From Halorubrum sp. Atlit-26R (GTDB lineage Archaea > Halobacteriota > Halobacteria > Halobacteriales > Haloferacaceae): a stretch of 64,000 bases of DNA. The notes below the pieces were generated by a model. That model was not told the origin of the DNA, did no database searches, and worked only from the letters and a program-made list of their open reading frames with translations. The position numbers were made by a program, and so were the translations under genes. Position 1 is the first letter of the stretch. The number at the start of each line of letters is the position of its first letter. Location: assembly GCF_003666015.1 (NCBI RefSeq), contig NZ_QPLT01000008.1, positions 62,001 to 126,000 on the forward strand. Direction: 5' to 3'. Below are positions 51,430 to 59,523 of this stretch, piece by piece.

Positions 51430-51609
51430 ATGGGATACGAGCCAACCCACAGCTACACCCACGGCGGCGCCTCTAACGGAGTGACCCTCCGGTCGCGAAG
51501 GCGCACTCTCACGGACGGACAGCCCCGGAGCGCGGGCGCGTGTGACGACGCCCGCCGAACCCCGGACAGAGAGCCAACCGTCACAGCGCGCCAGCACGGA
51601 GGAATCTAA
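51430..51609 (+). CDS. Small protein of unknown function
   Basis: 59 residues, Arg/Thr/Gly-rich (GVTLRSRRRTLTDGQPRSAG), unlike the acidic neighbours. Its TAA overlaps the ATG of the methyltransferase gene (TAATG), and GGAGG inside its 3' end serves that gene as ribosome-binding site. Confidence 0.58.
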   Translation: MGYEPTHSYTHGGASNGVTLRSRRRTLTDGQPRSAGACDDARRTPDREPTVTARQHGGI

Positions 51610-52487
51610 TGGGGTCGCGCCAGCGGACGCTCGGCGGTGAGCTTGAATCCGGCTCCGGGCAATACAACACGCCGCTTTCGGAGGTCAAACCCATCTCAGA
51701 CGCGGTCGACGGGTTCGACGTCGACGTATGCGCGTCGAAGGACTCCAACCTCGCGGACGTGAACATTCGCGAGGAGGGCGGGCTCGCCGCTGATTGGTCC
51801 GAGTACGACACCGTGTGGTGTAACCACCCCTACGCCCGCGGCGAACCCGAGAAGTGGCTCGGAGAAGCGGTAGAGACGGACGCCCAGACGGTCGTGACCC
51901 TCTCTCGATGCGACACGTCGACGGAATACTTCCGGGACTACCTCATGGAAGCGGACCTGCTACACTTCCCCGACCGAATCGCGTTCGTCGGTGAGGACAA
52001 CGGCGCCGACTTCGCGAACGTCTACGGCGTGTTCGGTGAGGTGCCCGACGAGCTCCGGGCGCACTTTCTCTCCGAAACGGGCGTGACGATCGCGCCGGGG
52101 CGCTCCGGGTCGACGAGAGTGATCAGCGAGTGGCTACACGACGCGATCTCCTTCGAGCAGCGAGAGGACGGCGACGGCGTCGCACTCGTCGGTCCCGATG
52201 GCACCCGACTCGTCGACAACCACGACGGGCACGCCGACCACCGGATCGGACGGAGCAGCAAGTTCGGCAACCCGTTCAAGACCGAGCAGGACGGCGGCGA
52301 CTACACCCGGACTGGGTCCGTCGAGATGTATCGCGGGTGGTTCCACGGGTGCGTTGAGACCGGCACCGGGCCGTTCGACGCCGACGACGTCGAGGCGCTA
52401 CGCGGCGAGCAGATAGGATGTTGGTGCGTCCCGAAACTGTGTCACGGCATGGTGATTCTCAACTACCTCGCTGAAACGTCGGGGTGA
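51609..52487 (+). CDS. Dam-type phage N6-adenine methyltransferase fused to DUF4326
   Basis: 292 residues. N-terminal part (about 10-165): YNTPLSEVKPISDAV, FDVDVCASKDSNLA and TVWCNHPYARG, the phage Dam layout with NHPY as the catalytic DPPY-type motif, then VVTLSRCDTSTEYFRDYL. C-terminal part (about 195-290): IGRSSKFGNPFKTEQDGGDY, MYRGWF and GCWCVPKLCHGMVI, the DUF4326 signature. The fusion suggests a role of DUF4326 in DNA or nucleotide modification. Strong GGAGG ribosome-binding site. Confidence 0.82.
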   Translation: MGSRQRTLGGELESGSGQYNTPLSEVKPISDAVDGFDVDVCASKDSNLADVNIREEGGLAADWSEYDTVWCNHPYARGEPEKWLGEAVETDAQTVVTLSRCDTSTEYFRDYLMEADLLHFPDRIAFVGEDNGADFANVYGVFGEVPDELRAHFLSETGVTIAPGRSGSTRVISEWLHDAISFEQREDGDGVALVGPDGTRLVDNHDGHADHRIGRSSKFGNPFKTEQDGGDYTRTGSVEMYRGWFHGCVETGTGPFDADDVEALRGEQIGCWCVPKLCHGMVILNYLAETSG

Positions 52488-52529
52488 ACTTCCGAAACGG
52501 ATTTCATCGGGCGAAGGTAGAGAGTACCT

Positions 52530-53996
52530 ATGACAGCGATGGCACGTATTGAGTTGTTATCTGAGGTTCGGCGGCTGAAACACAAGCTCGGGTCAAAACC
52601 CACTCTGCGGGATATTGTGACCCGGAGCAGCTACAGCCGGAGTGACTACTCCGACCACTTTGACTCATGGAGCGACGTTCTCCTTGCCGCTGGCTATCCG
52701 GAGCCCGGAGCAGAGATTGAAACTCAACTGACCCCGGAGATTCTGCTGGCCGATCTCCACCGTGTAGCCGAGAAAGTTGGTGGGACACCGACTGTGGACG
52801 ATGTACCGATCCACGGCGACTTTCTCACCGACGACTACCGCACGCAATTCGGGACCATAGGGGACGCGATGAACGCGATCGCGTCCGAACAACCAGACAC
52901 TGTCTCGTTCCCGGGAGTCCCGAGAGACGACCTGATAGCGGAAATCACCCGTGTCCATGATAAAATCGGCCGAGTACCCCGGCTCACCGACATGGACGAC
53001 CACGGAGAGTACCCACCACAGTCGTATATAGCCCGGTTTGGGTCATGGTCGGCAGCTGTCGAATCAGCCGGATACAATTCGGATTTCCCACCGGTACCCA
53101 AAACAGACCTCATAGAAGAAATCCACCGGCTCAGGGATGAACTCGGAGAAGTGCCAACTGCCGGCGAGATGGAAGCTCGGGGAGAGTATTCGATGGACGC
53201 ATTTACCGAAGCTTTCGGGAATTGGGGCACAGCCCTCCAATCAGCAGGATACACCCCCAACGCTGGTGTCGAGATACCCGAGCAGGATTTATTAACCGAA
53301 ATCGACCGACTCCACGATAAAATTGACAGGACCCCGAGAGTGGAGGACATGAGTGAACACGGAGAGTATTCGATCGTCCCGTACCTGCGTGAGTTCGGGT
53401 CGTGGAGCGAGGCAATCAAGGAAGCGGGGTACACGCCTGTTAAACCGGGGCGAAACCCGATACCAGAGGGGGACTTACTTGAGGAGATACATCGGCTCCA
53501 CGACAAACTCGGCAGGCCCCCGAAAGCGGACGAAATGGACGAACTGGGAGAGTATTCGGCCGGGCCATACCGGGACCGGTTCGGATCGTGGGATGAAGCA
53601 GTCAAAGAAGCAGGGTACACGCCTGTTAAACCGGGGCGAAACCCGATACCAGAGGGGGACTTACTTGAGGCGATACATCGGCTCCACGACAAACTCGGCA
53701 GGACACCGAAAACGAAGGAAATGGACGAACTGGGAGAGTATTCGGCCGGGACATACCAAGACCGGTTCGGGTCGTGGAGCGAGGCAATCAAGGAAGCAGG
53801 GTACACCCCGAATAACACAGGCCCCGAACCGATACCAGAAGAAGACCTACTCAGCGAACTCCACCGACTCTACAACGAGGTTGGTAGGGTGCCCAAAGTG
53901 ACGGACATGATGGAGATTGGGGAGTATTCGCCCGCGCCCTACCGCGACCGGTTCGGAGGGTGGAACGAGGCGGTTGAAAAAGCCGGACTGAGGTAG
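52530..53996 (+). CDS. Eight-repeat HNH_repeat (homing-endonuclease-associated) protein
   Basis: 488 residues made almost wholly of eight units of about 60 residues: DLLEEIHRLHDKLGRPPKAD, EMDELGEYSAGPYRDRFGSW, then AVKEAGYTP. This matches the repeat often found beside homing endonucleases, thought to contact DNA, but no nuclease domain is present. Repeats 5-7 are nearly identical and reflect recent duplication. A second ATG (ATGGCACG) at 52539 is possible. No element promoter module upstream; 42 bases after the methyltransferase stop. Confidence 0.82.
   Translation: MTAMARIELLSEVRRLKHKLGSKPTLRDIVTRSSYSRSDYSDHFDSWSDVLLAAGYPEPGAEIETQLTPEILLADLHRVAEKVGGTPTVDDVPIHGDFLTDDYRTQFGTIGDAMNAIASEQPDTVSFPGVPRDDLIAEITRVHDKIGRVPRLTDMDDHGEYPPQSYIARFGSWSAAVESAGYNSDFPPVPKTDLIEEIHRLRDELGEVPTAGEMEARGEYSMDAFTEAFGNWGTALQSAGYTPNAGVEIPEQDLLTEIDRLHDKIDRTPRVEDMSEHGEYSIVPYLREFGSWSEAIKEAGYTPVKPGRNPIPEGDLLEEIHRLHDKLGRPPKADEMDELGEYSAGPYRDRFGSWDEAVKEAGYTPVKPGRNPIPEGDLLEAIHRLHDKLGRTPKTKEMDELGEYSAGTYQDRFGSWSEAIKEAGYTPNNTGPEPIPEEDLLSELHRLYNEVGRVPKVTDMMEIGEYSPAPYRDRFGGWNEAVEKAGLR
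53427..53702 (+). repeat. Recent in-gene duplication
   Basis: A 90-base segment at 53427-53516 recurs at 53613-53702 with one mismatch seen; period 186 bases, equal to one 62-residue protein repeat. Confidence 0.8.
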
Positions 53997-54105
53997 TTCA
54001 CTCTCTATTTCTGGTTCGTGTTGAGGTGAGTCATCAGGGGAGCGGCCGGACCCTGTAAATGCCCTCTCGACACCTCCCGATCGGTATTGCCGGTGTTGAA
54101 ATATC

Positions 54106-54135
54106 TATACTGAGAATATTGGAAAAGCATTATGT
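54106..54135 (+). promoter_or_regulatory. Element promoter for 54163-56934 operon
   Basis: Variant module TATACTG, TATTGGAAA, ATTATGT; 27 bases to the ATG. Confidence 0.74.
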
Positions 54136-54162
54136 CGCGCCGGCCCTTATGTCCAGTTGGAG

Positions 54163-54561
54163 ATGACTGACTACGATACCGACCAGATCGGAGTGACACT
54201 CCGACAACGAGCGGCAGCCGAGCGAGAGTTTCGGAAGGTCCGCGAGTCCGACAGCCCCTTCGCGGAGTTGGCGGTGTCCCTCTACGATGAGGAGATACAG
54301 TCCTTCACCGACATTTACGCACAGTTTGCGGCCGTCGAGGAGGCGCTTCGCGCTGCGGCGCTGGCCGAAGACTCCGGGTTGATCCCCGAGTGGAAAATCA
54401 CGGTGAAACGCCCTGACCCGAACACGCCGAGCGGCTACCGGCACGAGACGGTGACACGGGCACATCAGGATCCCCGGAAGGCCGAGGCCGAGCTCCGCGA
54501 GCAGGGGTACGAGGTCGTTCCGCGAAAAACTGAACGGGACGGGTACGCTGAGGTGGCCTAA
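54163..54561 (+). CDS. Small protein of unknown function
   Basis: 132 residues. Helical N terminus (TLRQRAAAEREFRKVRE) and a C-terminal strand-helix part (KAEAELREQGYEVVPRKTE). First gene of a long operon of tiny genes; stop overlaps the next start (TAATG). Confidence 0.68.
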   Translation: MTDYDTDQIGVTLRQRAAAEREFRKVRESDSPFAELAVSLYDEEIQSFTDIYAQFAAVEEALRAAALAEDSGLIPEWKITVKRPDPNTPSGYRHETVTRAHQDPRKAEAELREQGYEVVPRKTERDGYAEVA

Positions 54562-54791
54562 TGGGATCGGCCCGTTCAACGGGCACAGCCGACCCGGAGA
54601 TGGGAGATACACAATTCCGCTGCGAGTGGTGTGACCTCCCTCGCGAGGACTGTTCGTGTGAGAGCCCCGACTATGTCGAGTACGGTCGCTGCGGTGAGTG
54701 CGGTCTGTGGAAGCCGCTTCGGGCGTTAGAACTCCGCGACAAGCCCGGAACCGTGGTATATAACGGCTGTAAAGGGGGGTGCCCGGTATGA
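54561..54791 (+). CDS. Cysteine-rich zinc protein
   Basis: 76 residues. FRCEWCDLPREDCSCE gives one cluster, GRCGECGLW a second, and YNGCKGGC a third, so about eight cysteines could bind two zinc ions. ATGA overlap with the next gene. Confidence 0.68.
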   Translation: MGSARSTGTADPEMGDTQFRCEWCDLPREDCSCESPDYVEYGRCGECGLWKPLRALELRDKPGTVVYNGCKGGCPV

Positions 54792-55027
54792 CCACCTATC
54801 AGCAACACGAGGTCCAAGACTCCGCAGCCTACCGGTACTTCCCGGCTATCCTCGTGGTATTCGGGATCGCCATGTTCGTGGGGCTTCGGGTGTTGGCCGA
54901 GAACCCACCGCAGGGACTCGTCGCGGCGGCGTTGCTCACCAGCGGGGTTCTGATTCCGCTCGCCATCCAATTCCGGACGATCTACCGCGCTCCCAAACAG
55001 TACCCGGAGATCAGTCGGAGACGATGA
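54788..55027 (+). CDS. Two-span membrane protein, unknown function
   Basis: 79 residues with hydrophobic helices at about 17-35 (FPAILVVFGIAMFVGLRVL) and 42-60 (GLVAAALLTSGVLIPLAIQF), basic C terminus. Overlaps both neighbours by ATGA. Confidence 0.65.
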   Translation: MTTYQQHEVQDSAAYRYFPAILVVFGIAMFVGLRVLAENPPQGLVAAALLTSGVLIPLAIQFRTIYRAPKQYPEISRRR

Positions 55028-55281
55028 GTGGAACCCACAACTGGATGTTCGAGCCGGGGGATCTACTCCGTGACGAGATGCCCGGGCAGAACCGGATGCC
55101 CGGGGTAGGCGCTGGGACCAGCCAGCCCGACTACGACTACGAGGTCGTGAAACGGGTGTACGACGCAGACGACGGTGACCCGCTGTACGTCGTCGACGAT
55201 CCGAACCACGACCAGCAGGTCTACAAGGCCAAGCTGCTCCGAGCCAACTTTGAGAAGGTCGGGGAGGTCGACGATGAGTAG
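55024..55281 (+). CDS. Small acidic protein, unknown function
   Basis: 85 residues. DYEVVKRVYDADDGDPLYVV suggests a small barrel. Overlaps the previous gene by ATGA. Confidence 0.62.
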   Translation: MSGTHNWMFEPGDLLRDEMPGQNRMPGVGAGTSQPDYDYEVVKRVYDADDGDPLYVVDDPNHDQQVYKAKLLRANFEKVGEVDDE

Positions 55282-55330
55282 CCTACTGACTAACGCGTTC
55301 GCCACACGAGACCAGACCGGAGAGAACTAA
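55274..55330 (+). CDS. Possible 18-residue ORF
   Basis: ATG overlaps the end of the 55024 gene; stops two bases before the 55333 start. Very short and without motif; may serve coupling only. Confidence 0.25.
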   Translation: MSSLLTNAFATRDQTGEN

Positions 55331-55332
55331 TC

Positions 55333-55626
55333 ATGTCCGAAAACGCCACCACAGGTAAAGGCAGCAGCAAAGTCGTATTGGCCGTCAGAGCGACTATGAT
55401 GCTCATAGGCTTCTGTTTGGCGCTCGCAGGAGCCCAGTATGTCACATCACGCTTTACTCCGGACCTCTACGCGGAGCTAATGGCGATCTGGGGGGGTCTC
55501 TGGGCGGAGAGTCCCATGCTCGTCGTATCGCTATTCCTTCTATTCTTGATGATTTCCGTCCTCATCGTACTGAAAGTGCTTTACGGGTACGACCTCTCCA
55601 AGTATAATCCGCTCAAGCGTATCTAA
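55333..55626 (+). CDS. Two-span membrane protein, unknown function
   Basis: 97 residues. Hydrophobic helices at about 15-35 and 58-82 (MLVVSLFLLFLMISVLIVLK); basic C-terminal tail YDLSKYNPLKRI, probably cytosolic. Confidence 0.65.
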   Translation: MSENATTGKGSSKVVLAVRATMMLIGFCLALAGAQYVTSRFTPDLYAELMAIWGGLWAESPMLVVSLFLLFLMISVLIVLKVLYGYDLSKYNPLKRI

Positions 55627-55642
55627 CGGCGATTCAATCACA

Positions 55643-55795
55643 ATGTCCACCACCAACGAGGACGTCGACGGAGGAACCGATCCAGAAAACCGCTCCCATC
55701 CCCGCGAGCAGGTCTTACCGCACGTTCGCGTGGGATTGGCGAAATGTGGTGTCTGTGGAACCGCCGTTGAGTGGGGTGATTGTAGTGACCGATAA
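55643..55795 (+). CDS. Cysteine-containing mini-protein
   Basis: 50 residues. AKCGVCGTAVEWGDC (about 34-48): a C-x2-C plus a third Cys, half a zinc ribbon. Overlaps the next gene by 11 bases. Confidence 0.55.
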   Translation: MSTTNEDVDGGTDPENRSHPREQVLPHVRVGLAKCGVCGTAVEWGDCSDR

Positions 55796-56015
55796 CCGCG
55801 AAGCCCCAGCTGGGAGTGAGATCGAGGCCGCAACCGAGCGCGACATGGACGGGATGGGGGCCTGCGAGTTTACCGAAGAATTGCCCGATGGACCGGCCAA
55901 CTGTGGCGACGTGACCGAACACATCGCCGCCGTTCAGGTTGACGGGAAGATCACGCTCGTCCCCCTGTGTAACCGCCACGCTGGCAGTCTCCCGGAGGAA
56001 TACATCTATGAGTAA
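55785..56015 (+). CDS. Small Cys/His protein, unknown function
   Basis: 76 residues from GTG at 55785 (another GTG at 55776). GACEFTEELPDGPANCGD and LVPLCNRH could form a C..C..C..H metal site. Overlaps the following gene by eight bases. Confidence 0.58.
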   Translation: MTDNREAPAGSEIEAATERDMDGMGACEFTEELPDGPANCGDVTEHIAAVQVDGKITLVPLCNRHAGSLPEEYIYE

Positions 56016-56217
56016 CACCACCAAACCTGACGGAGCCGACCCGCACAAATTCGACGAGTGCCCCTCTTGTGAGGGAGAGCTTCAGTACCAGACCGAGTCT
56101 GACGCCCAATGCCTCAACTGTGGCGAGGTGTTCACGCACGAGATCCGAGGCGATCGGCACCTGTTGTGGGATTTCGACGGCGCCGGCCGGATAGACGGGG
56201 TGGTTGCCCGTGCCTGA
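56008..56217 (+). CDS. Zinc-ribbon mini-protein
   Basis: 69 residues: ECPSCEGELQ and QCLNCGEVF, a typical C-x2-C...C-x2-C ribbon. Overlaps both neighbours. Confidence 0.68.
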   Translation: MSNTTKPDGADPHKFDECPSCEGELQYQTESDAQCLNCGEVFTHEIRGDRHLLWDFDGAGRIDGVVARA

Positions 56218-56593
56218 GTCTGAGGGGGGCGATGGGGAGGTTACCCATCCCGCCGCGAAGAACGCTGATCAACTCGCGTGGGCGGTGTGGCTTGGCGACC
56301 GAAATACCGGCGAGTGTGTCTCGGTCGTCGCAGACTCCGAGCGCAACGCGAAGAACAAGGCCCTCGCGGAATCTGCCGAGGGGGAGGTTCGAGCGATCGA
56401 TGGGCCGTTTCAGGGCGGCGAGCCCGCCCAGTACGAGTTTACGTTCCACACCGAACACCGCGAAACCGTCGTCGTCGACGCACCGACCGAGGAGTACGCA
56501 AAGGAGACAGCAGAGGCCGAACGGACGCACCGCGGCGAGTATCTAAGAACGACCCACACCGACGTTCGGAAGGTTCCGAAAGATGCCGAGTGA
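56210..56593 (+). CDS. Small protein of unknown function
   Basis: 127 residues from GTG. NADQLAWAVWLGDRNTGECV then NAKNKALAESAEGEVRAIDG, and a similar second unit with YEFTFHTEHRETVVVDAPTE and YAKETAEAERTHRGEY; two related beta-helix units are likely. Overlaps the next gene by 11 bases. Confidence 0.62.
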   Translation: MPESEGGDGEVTHPAAKNADQLAWAVWLGDRNTGECVSVVADSERNAKNKALAESAEGEVRAIDGPFQGGEPAQYEFTFHTEHRETVVVDAPTEEYAKETAEAERTHRGEYLRTTHTDVRKVPKDAE

Positions 56594-56786
56594 GGCCGTC
56601 CAATCCGGGGGAGCTGGCCCAGATCCCCTTGACCACCTTGCGGTTGTAGCCGGCTTCGCAGCGATCGGCCTCTCCACCGTGGGAGCAGGCAGCCCCGTCG
56701 CCATCGCGGTCGGCGCCGCAGCCACGGTCGTCGGCTTCTACAACCTCGGCCGGGAAACCCCCGGAGGTCTCTCTAATGTCCAGTAG
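56583..56786 (+). CDS. Small membrane protein
   Basis: 67 residues with Ala/Gly-rich hydrophobic helices at about 18-36 and 38-52. Overlaps the next gene by 11 bases. Confidence 0.6.
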   Translation: MPSEAVQSGGAGPDPLDHLAVVAGFAAIGLSTVGAGSPVAIAVGAAATVVGFYNLGRETPGGLSNVQ

Positions 56787-56934
56787 CGACGGCAACGAGA
56801 TGAGAGTTGACACCGACGCGTGTACCCGGTGTGGTGGCGATATGCGGTGTATCGGTCCGGGGTGGGTCTGCCGAGACTGTGGTTTCACCCCGGGAGCCTA
56901 TCGCAGCCGCCCGGTATCCAGCAGCGGCCGATGA
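56776..56934 (+). CDS. Zinc-ribbon mini-protein
   Basis: 52 residues: ACTRCGGDMRCIGPGWVCRD then CGF, giving a C-x2-C...C-x2-C ribbon with an extra Cys; basic tail. Last gene of the operon from 54163. Confidence 0.66.
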   Translation: MSSSDGNEMRVDTDACTRCGGDMRCIGPGWVCRDCGFTPGAYRSRPVSSSGR

Positions 56935-56965
56935 TGAGACCGGTCTCCGCACCACTCCCAAAATC

Positions 56966-56995
56966 CATACTGGTTGTATTGGAAAACACTTTTAC
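56966..56995 (+). promoter_or_regulatory. Element promoter for 57019-59390 operon
   Basis: Variant module CATACTG, TATTGGAAA, CTTTTAC; 23 bases to ATG. Confidence 0.74.
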
Positions 56996-57018
56996 AGCCG
57001 CGGCCCGTTGATCCGGGT

Positions 57019-57399
57019 ATGCCTGAGCCAACAATAGACGGCAGCGAGGTGGAGAAGGACGAAACGGATCCCCCACGGGCGCCGTTCTGGGATGAGTACG
57101 AGATCCCGTTCGAGCACGATGCGGCGATCAAGGTCCGCCGCTCCGGGCTACTCCGGGGCAGTTCCGGGACCGGACACGCCCGAGACACGGTAGTCCACCT
57201 CCACGTCAAAGAGACGTTCGAGGCGGGGCGGCTCTCCCGTGAGGCCGACTCATACCTGTGCGAGAACGGTTCGACCGTCGACTTTCAGGGTCGGGAGGAA
57301 CGCCATCGGAACGACGACGGCGACACGATCGTCCCGGCGGTGAGCTGCGAGACGTGCCTTGAGCGGATGGAGCGATGGAGGGTCGAGGATGGCGAGTGA
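57019..57399 (+). CDS. Small protein with Cys pairs, unknown function
   Basis: 126 residues. SYLCENGSTVDF (about 81) and VSCETCLERM (about 112) may form a zinc site. Overlaps the next gene by 11 bases. Confidence 0.65.
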   Translation: MPEPTIDGSEVEKDETDPPRAPFWDEYEIPFEHDAAIKVRRSGLLRGSSGTGHARDTVVHLHVKETFEAGRLSREADSYLCENGSTVDFQGREERHRNDDGDTIVPAVSCETCLERMERWRVEDGE

Positions 57400-57628
57400 C
57401 GCCGCGGGGAGTAACCCTACAACTGTTCACGGCCCAGCGTTCGCTATCGTCGACGATGCGTGGGTCGTCGAGCGTGACGACGGCCAGTTCGAGGTACGGT
57501 ATAGCACCGAGGGGCAACGGACACACTCCGATCGGTGGAAAGCAACCGTCCCTGACCGCGAGGAAGCTGAGAAGATAGCAGAGCGGTTCGAAGGGTACGA
57601 GTTGGACCCGGAGACCTTCATTCCATGA
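57389..57628 (+). CDS. Small protein of unknown function
   Basis: 79 residues: DDAWVVERDDGQFEVRYSTE then a helix DREEAEKIAERFEGY. ATGA overlap with the next gene. Confidence 0.6.
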   Translation: MASDAAGSNPTTVHGPAFAIVDDAWVVERDDGQFEVRYSTEGQRTHSDRWKATVPDREEAEKIAERFEGYELDPETFIP

Positions 57629-57786
57629 CGGGTGGCGATACAGTCGACGCCGGTGATACTGAGCGTTTCACCGACCAACGGTGCGGCCATTGTGGCGGGT
57701 GGATGATGACTGACGGGAGCGATCTATGGTGTCCAGAATCGCACTCGGATCCAGTCCATCTCGTTACGGACGGGGGTGTCCCATGA
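57625..57786 (+). CDS. Zinc-ribbon mini-protein
   Basis: 53 residues: RCGHCGGWM (about 20) and WCPESH (about 36). ATGA overlap with the next gene. Confidence 0.62.
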   Translation: MTGGDTVDAGDTERFTDQRCGHCGGWMMTDGSDLWCPESHSDPVHLVTDGGVP

Positions 57787-57908
57787 CGACGAGTGACCGG
57801 CGCGGATCGACGCCGCTCGGGAGCGCCCGAACGCGAATCAACCCTATCGACTTACACATGAACGACAGCAACACGACGTGGTTCGAGACGGAGGCACAGC
57901 GATGCTAA
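57783..57908 (+). CDS. Small protein of unknown function
   Basis: 41 residues, polar, no motif. Overlaps the previous gene by ATGA and the next by seven bases, which supports translation. Confidence 0.45.
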   Translation: MTTSDRRGSTPLGSARTRINPIDLHMNDSNTTWFETEAQRC

Positions 57909-58558
57909 CTGAGATGGACGAGTACGAGTCGATCGAAGCGTGGCACGAACACCGAGTCGAGGAGCACAACAAAGAGGAGATCGGGACGGAGCCGTTACCG
58001 TCCTACCTCACGGCAGAGCTTCCGAACGGCGAGATGCTGGCCTTCTGTGTTGAAAAAATGGCTGACTTGGCCGCTGGCGAGCGGGTGCGTGACCTCGATA
58101 TAGACGACAAATCGGAGCGCCGGGAGCGGTTCGCGGAGACCGCCACGGAGCTTGAGCACAACCCCGAGGAACTGATCGATTTCGTCCAGTCGCTTGACGT
58201 CGACGCCGTGAAGCGAAGTGCGGTTCGGATCACCGGTGACCGGCCGACGATGGCCGAACTCTGGAACGACGCCGATCTCGGCCACACGCAAGTCGCAGAC
58301 TCCGAACTCCTACCGGATGGTGGGAGCGAGGCGGCCACCACCGAGCAAACGAAGTACCGCGTCGAGACGGCGTCAGGCCGCCACGCCGGTTTTTCGGGGA
58401 CCAAACAGGGCGCAAAGCGGATGGCCCGCGAGTCCGACGAACTCAGCCCCGACGATGCGCCTCACCACGTCCGTCGTGTCCCCGAGTCGGCAGTCAACGA
58501 GGAGGGCGGCCCGTACCCGATCATCTACGACACCGAGGAGGGCGACCTCGATGCCTGA
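57902..58558 (+). CDS. Helical acidic protein, unknown function
   Basis: 218 residues. N-terminal two thirds helical (YESIEAWHEHRVEEHNKEE, LIDFVQSLDVDAVKRSAVR). The C-terminal part KYRVETASGRHAGFSGTKQG then AKRMARESDELSP looks like a small strand-helix unit. No family recognised. Confidence 0.66.
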   Translation: MLTEMDEYESIEAWHEHRVEEHNKEEIGTEPLPSYLTAELPNGEMLAFCVEKMADLAAGERVRDLDIDDKSERRERFAETATELEHNPEELIDFVQSLDVDAVKRSAVRITGDRPTMAELWNDADLGHTQVADSELLPDGGSEAATTEQTKYRVETASGRHAGFSGTKQGAKRMARESDELSPDDAPHHVRRVPESAVNEEGGPYPIIYDTEEGDLDA

Positions 58559-58757
58559 AGCCGCCGAGAGCGACGGGGAGCGAGTCATCAACGTCCACAC
58601 GCAGATCGGGGAGCGCGAGGGAGTCATCCTTGAGGTCCGTCCTGAAGACCACGAGCAGCCACACGAGAGAGATATGTCGCACCTGACGGATGCGGAAGCC
58701 CGGCGGGTTCGCGACGAGCTCACCGAGTATCTAAGCGACGGGGAGGGCCATGTCTGA
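58551..58757 (+). CDS. Small protein of unknown function
   Basis: 68 residues. VINVHTQIGEREGVILEVRP then helix DAEARRVRDELTEYL. Overlaps both neighbours by eight bases. Confidence 0.58.
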   Translation: MPEAAESDGERVINVHTQIGEREGVILEVRPEDHEQPHERDMSHLTDAEARRVRDELTEYLSDGEGHV

Positions 58758-58974
58758 GAGCGAACGGCGAGCAGAGGCGTTCAAGCACGAGGTTGCGGTC
58801 AGGCCACTCCCCCGAGTGGGGGAGCGCGACGACGCCGAGTGTCCCAACTGTGGACACGCGTGGGACGACGAGGAGTGGATCGAACACCACTACCACGGTG
58901 GGGCCAGCGCCGGGGAATCGTGGAAGTACGAGTGCCCGAACTGTGAGCGAGAAACGTTCGAGGTTGCGATATGA
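58750..58974 (+). CDS. Zinc-ribbon protein
   Basis: 74 residues: ECPNCGHAW (about 30) and YECPNCERETF (about 60), a full four-Cys ribbon with HHYH between. ATGA overlap with the next gene. Confidence 0.68.
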   Translation: MSESERRAEAFKHEVAVRPLPRVGERDDAECPNCGHAWDDEEWIEHHYHGGASAGESWKYECPNCERETFEVAI

Positions 58975-59390
58975 CGGAGAATCCCATGTCGGCCGACTCT
59001 GAGGCGTCAGAAGACGCGTCGGAGGATCCGTTCGAGGGGCATCGAGTGCTGGATGTTGAGGTCACCAGTGGGCTTCGAGATATAGCGGTCGTCGAGATCA
59101 ACGAGACGACGCAACTCAAAATCGTCCAGCATGACCGGGCCGTTCCGGTCATGGCGGAACTGTATATCGGCAGCGAGGAGCAGCCGATCGGGACGATTAA
59201 TACGGCCCGAAACGAGACTGTTCTGTTGGGCGGTACCGAGGAGGACCTTGCGAAACGGGTCGACGAGATCCGGGAGTTACCGGTCGAGGAGATCCCCGAG
59301 GCGCTGGATCAGTTAGCCGAGCGGCTTCATCCGGTTAGGAAAGAGACGGAGCCAACCGACCGGGAAGATCCAGTTGAAGACGCGGGTTGA
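58971..59390 (+). CDS. Small acidic protein, unknown function
   Basis: 139 residues. Beta-rich centre (GLRDIAVVEINETTQLKIVQ), then helical LAKRVDEIRELPVEEIPEAL. Last gene of the 57019 operon. Confidence 0.64.
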   Translation: MTENPMSADSEASEDASEDPFEGHRVLDVEVTSGLRDIAVVEINETTQLKIVQHDRAVPVMAELYIGSEEQPIGTINTARNETVLLGGTEEDLAKRVDEIRELPVEEIPEALDQLAERLHPVRKETEPTDREDPVEDAG

Positions 59391-59457
59391 CGTTCCGACC
59401 CTTTCCTGCGTTGTAGCTGTCTCTCCTGTCGACCCCGGGGGGCCGTCACCTCAGAAC

Positions 59458-59487
59458 TATACTGTTACTAATGGAAAACTGTTAAGT
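59458..59487 (+). promoter_or_regulatory. Element promoter for 59524 operon
   Basis: Module TATACTG, TAATGGAAA, GTTAAGT; CCCGTAGCCCC initiator-type sequence, leader GGACAAGAACG. Confidence 0.84.
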
Positions 59488-59523
59488 GCCCGTAGCCCCT
59501 CGTTACAGATGAGGACAAGAACG

